A stretch of 64,000 nucleotides of DNA from Paraspadella gotoi (taxonomy: Eukaryota; Chaetognatha). The stretch spans positions 3,463,828 through 3,527,827 of the forward strand of contig JBJCIZ010000239.1 in NCBI GenBank assembly GCA_051294375.1, given 5' to 3'. The notes under the pieces are model-generated. The model saw only the letters and a program-made list of their open reading frames with translations. It ran no database searches and had not been told where the DNA came from. Positions 60,697 to 64,000 of the stretch are shown here, piece by piece (positions within the stretch are counted from its first letter, which is position 1; each line of letters opens with the position of its first letter). The translations under genes were made by a program, and so were the position numbers.

Positions 60697-63492
60697 AAAT
60701 GAGAGAGAGAGAGAGATGAACTACTACGGCGTTCGAGGATGAAACAGCCTGGTGATATTAGTGTTATTAGTTATTAGTTATTAGTGTTATTAGTATTATT
60801 ACGCGACTAAATAACATCCCGTCCGGAAGTAAAGCGGATCTCGCCTGAAGTTAGCGACGAGCGTGTCGACCTCCTCCAGCTTGGCGAGTCCGATGAGACC
60901 GACCGACTCTCGGGTGATGGGATCCACCGCCGTCAAGCAGGTCGTCCGCGCAATTTCGTCGCTGTTGATCAGTTCCTTTGGTTTTTTTAAGGGGATGGGG
61001 AGGTAAAGTGAATTAATTTTTTTTAAGGGGCTCTTATAACTTGATAAATTAAAAAAAAACGATGATTCGAAATCGCGTTTTATTCGCGGTAGTATTCGTG
61101 ATATTTCACATTTAAAACAGATTCAGATTCGGCCAAAATAAATTTTTAAAATCGAAACTGATAAAATATATAATGGTACTTGATTCTATTCTATTTAAAA
61201 AAAAAAACAAAAACAAACTTGTATTTGAAAAATATGTAAAATGAAAAAAAAAAAAATTAGGTTACTCTTGTCAACCTACTTCATATTCAGTGCTTTCCTT
61301 TTAATAACAAGTAGTTATAAAAAATTTAAACTTATAATCAGATATTACCACAAAAAATCTTTTAAATTTTATTTTTGCCCGCCTCCCCCAAAAATTAAGT
61401 AATTTTCAATAATATTGTTAAAAAAAATTATCCATAATCCATTTATTCGACAAATGAACTTTCTTGCCCTAGACTATCTAAACAGGCTACCGCGGACGTT
61501 AGACAATCCCAAGTGCTCACATTATACTCCTGTAATCTACTCTAATCTACTGTACACTAATCTACTCTATTCTAATCTACTCTAATCTACTCCTCACCGC
61601 TTCTCTCTTCGCAATGCACACCTGCAAATAACACCTCCCATAAAGCAACTCGAGCTCATCCGCCGCCGCCTCGCTGATGACGCCTCACATTATACTCCTG
61701 TAATCTACTCTAATCTACTCCACACTAATCTACTCTATTCTAATCTACTCTAAATCTACTCCCCCCACCGCTTCATCTCTTCGCAACGCACACCTGCAAA
61801 TAACACCTCCCGTAAAGCGACTTGAGCTCGTCCGCCGCAGCCTCGCTGACGACGCCCTCCAGATCGAGGGAGCTGGCGTCGGCCGCGTCGACGATCTTCA
61901 ACGCCGGGCGGAAGTTTGGTCGAGCGGCGACGAAGACTCGGGCTTCGCGTGCGTCAACGATGGAGACCACGGAATCCGAATCGAGGCTGAGCAGTTGAGT
62001 CGTCGTCGTCTCGTTGTAGGGCCGGTTGCTGAATAGGGGGGGGAGGTAAGCGGTGTCTCGGAATATGTCGTTATGGAAAAAAAAACAACTAAATATTAAT
62101 AACGCATTCGTGAAATAGTGAAATGAAAATAATAAGAAAACCGAGTTTGAAAGATAAGAGAAATAATCTCGGCCTGCCTACAATATGCAAATGAGATTAA
62201 TGGGGTTGGAGTAGGGGGAGGGAGGGAGGGGGGAAGAACGAGGTCGGTAATATCCGTAAAAAGTGACATACCGCAAAAATCGTCTCGAACCCGTTAACAG
62301 GACCCGAAATTCCCATCTATGACCTCTGATGACCTCTGATGACCTCTGATGACCTCACAAAAAAATTCCCCCATCGCCTCCAAGGACAGTCACGTGACCC
62401 CAAACGACCTCAAATCGGTGAGAGGGTCGTCGTCCTTCCAAACGCAATTCGGAATTAACTCGACGAGACCCGGCAAAGCGCTCTCCGCGTAGAAGGAATT
62501 CGGAGGAGCTCTAAAAAAAACCAAAAAAACAAAAAAAAAAAAAAAAAAAAAAAAATTTATTCAGTTGGAAAGAAAAAACAAATTACTACGATAAAAAAAT
62601 ATTTGATTCATTGATAGGGAAGCCGGGTGCTTCTGGGAGTGAATAAACGAGACTGTGAGAGAGTCTTTGATTGAAAGCTTGCAGGGAGTTGCTACGTCGT
62701 TATCTTGTAAGAGTGATGGAGGCCTTAAACCACCAAAGCCTGTCCCAAAGTCGGGGGGAAGATAGCTTATTTATTAAGTGAATGGATAATTATTATATTG
62801 GTAGCACCAATTTTTTTTAACAACAACGACATAAACAACATACAATAATATATAACAACAACATAGAAAAAATCGGAAATGAAATAACAGCGAAGAAAAA
62901 CAATACAAAAAACAAAAAAAAAAAAAAAAAAACAAAATTCGAGTAGCGACAACGAAACCAACGAAACAAAAACCAACGGTCAGCAAGGGAAACCAACAAC
63001 GACAACGACAACAACGACGACAGCGTATGGACTTTTGAAAGACGTGAAGCACATAGTCGACGTGAGGCAGGGCCTCGAACGCCGCCGTGAGAATCTTGTG
63101 AACGACGAAAGGCTCGAAGTTGGTGTCTTGAAAGAAGAGTCGGAGAAGACGGAGTTGATGGCCGTTGGTCTGATGGATTCATTTAATGAATGAATGAATG
63201 GAATGAATGAATGAATGAATGAATAAAAATAATAAATAAATTTATCTTCAAAGAATGAAATTATTTATTAATTATTATTTAATTAAAAAATGAATAATAT
63301 TAAACGAACGAAAAAGAGAGACGAAACGAAACTTCACTTGAATCTGTGGTGTTCGAGGTGTTCGGAAAATGCCGGAAGAAGCCACGCCTCCCACTTGGCG
63401 CCGTCGACGACCTTGTCCGGCGGCGAATCGTGGAAAGAGGCGAAGGCCTCGATCTTCATTTTGGAGAAAGTCTCGTTGGCTATCAAGTTTTC
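56071..63492 (-). CDS. CFAP61: CFAP61 5' region, copy C (cleanest exons; N-terminal part of the protein)
   Basis: Minus-strand exons: 63,338-63,492 (ENLIANETF... FSEHLEHHRF); about 63,015-63,173 (INSVF, then LFFQDTNFEPFVVHKILTA after one indel); about 62,380-62,513; 61,794-62,028 (78 codons, SIVDAREARVF... LYGRCYLQ); about 60,819-60,975 (ELINSDEIARTTCLTAVDP, VGLIGLAKLEEVDTL); 60,453-60,560 (VEHLNFLLRQSAEEESDANL); about 58,870-58,990 (DLMNQDSSKSKHKKPVVVTT). The junction CYLQ|ELINSDE is phase 0 and matches the conserved acetyltransferase-like region of CFAP61 (YFLAELI in vertebrates). The true start codon lies beyond 63,492, probably outside the window. A block at 57,025-57,138 is open on both strands with plausible splice sites on each, so its role is unresolved. 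Confidence 0.85.
57240..57405 (-). repeat. Short (CGAC)n tract with hairpin head (copy C of the block)
   Basis: Same head as in copies A and B but only about 110 bases of tetranucleotides, so the tract length differs strongly between copies. Confidence 0.8.
60600..60712. repeat. (GA)n microsatellite in a CFAP61 intron (copy C)
   Basis: GA run between the exons 60,453-60,560 and 60,819-60,975, with counterparts at about 42,430-42,530 and 51,908-52,020. Confidence 0.93.
61505..61870 (-). repeat. CFAP61: Tandem duplication of a CFAP61 exon 3' end and donor (copy C)
   Basis: The last 20 codons of exon 61,794-62,028 with their donor are repeated at about 61,620-61,682 inside the following intron. 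On the coding strand the repeat reads GVISEAAADELELLYGRCYL and ends CAG|GTGTGC; the original reads GVVSEAAADELKSLYGRCYL. Six base changes separate them, three of them silent. TAATCTACTC-type units fill the DNA between. The duplicate lacks an in-phase acceptor, so it looks like a pseudo-exon. Confidence 0.85.
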
Positions 63493-63519
63493 CTAAGGGT
63501 TTTTTGGAAGGTGAGGAGG

Positions 63520-63838
63520 GGGGGGGCATAATGGTGGTAAAAGAGAGAGGGAAGGGGAATGAGAAAAAAGAAAAAAAGAGGCAAGGGAAGGGAATAAGAA
63601 AAAGAGCATTGGAAGGGGAATGAGAGAAAGAAAAAAAGAGCAAGGGAAGGGAAATGAGAAAAGAAAAAAAAGAGCATGGGAAGGGGAATGTGAAAAGAAA
63701 AAAAAGAGCAAAGGGGAAGGGAAATGAGAAAAAGAAAAAAGAGCAAGGGAAGGGAAATAAGAAAAAGAGACAAGGGAAGGGGAATGAAAAAGAAAAAAAG
63801 AAGCAAGGGAAGGGGAATGAGAAAAAGAGAAAAATAAA
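63520..63838 (+). repeat. Purine minisatellite, short version (copy C)
   Basis: About 300 bases of the same units as in copies A and B (over 1.1 kb there). It then changes into unique AT-rich sequence (63,839-64,000) with no recognised feature. Confidence 0.93.
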
Positions 63839-64000
63839 AAAAATAGATATTGGATAGGGGATGTTGATTAATATGACTAAAATGCTTAGTATTAGTGGAA
63901 TAGGGGATTGATTGTTTAAATATTTATTCATATAACCGCCCTATAAAAAAGAGCCCCATGGACAGATGGCTGGCTTATATATTGAGAATATATATTGATA

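Overview
The window looks like nuclear DNA of an invertebrate metazoan. Genes are split into many short exons with GT-AG introns. One gene is CFAP61, a protein of motile cilia and sperm flagella, so the animal has motile axonemes. Simple repeats are extremely abundant. The species cannot be named from this sequence. There are eleven N-gaps, and the assembly is rich in single-base indels, especially in homopolymers.

Layout. (1) 486-3,300, minus strand: four phase-compatible exons of an unidentified gene encoding a long low-complexity Asp/Thr, Met/Gln and Pro protein. (2) 3,400-9,700: almost only microsatellites, including a 1.5-kb all-purine tract. (3) 9,917-18,308, plus strand: a 13-exon ankyrin-repeat gene whose exon phases chain throughout, with its 3' end missing. 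In its middle, between two 10-N gaps, lies a minus-strand LINE-type endonuclease ORF interrupted by a 541-bp inverted-repeat transposon. (4) 18,361-27,996: a large imperfect inverted repeat with 3.1-3.3-kb arms around a spacer that holds a minisatellite. (5) 24,753-63,492, minus strand: CFAP61. Its last 18 or so exons are single-copy (24.7-36.7 kb). Its 5' part appears three times in tandem (37,120-46,552; 46,578-56,045; 56,071-63,838).

Much of the large-scale duplication is probably artefactual. All four exactly 25-N gaps sit beside duplicated flanks, and two of the three tandem copies are base-identical for 1,744 bp up to their gaps. For CFAP61 the right arm of the inverted repeat is the native one, because its exons join the upstream exons in phase.

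The most interesting biology is a recurring pattern. In three places the last bases of an exon plus its 5' splice site have been tandemly amplified into the downstream intron: ankyrin exon 2, ankyrin exon 13 (about 24 units), and a CFAP61 exon. Also notable are a dispersed repeat family with a hairpin head that changes sequence but keeps its fold, and a clean TA-flanked transposon insertion whose removal restores the endonuclease reading frame. The ankyrin and CFAP61 genes are convergent (tail to tail).
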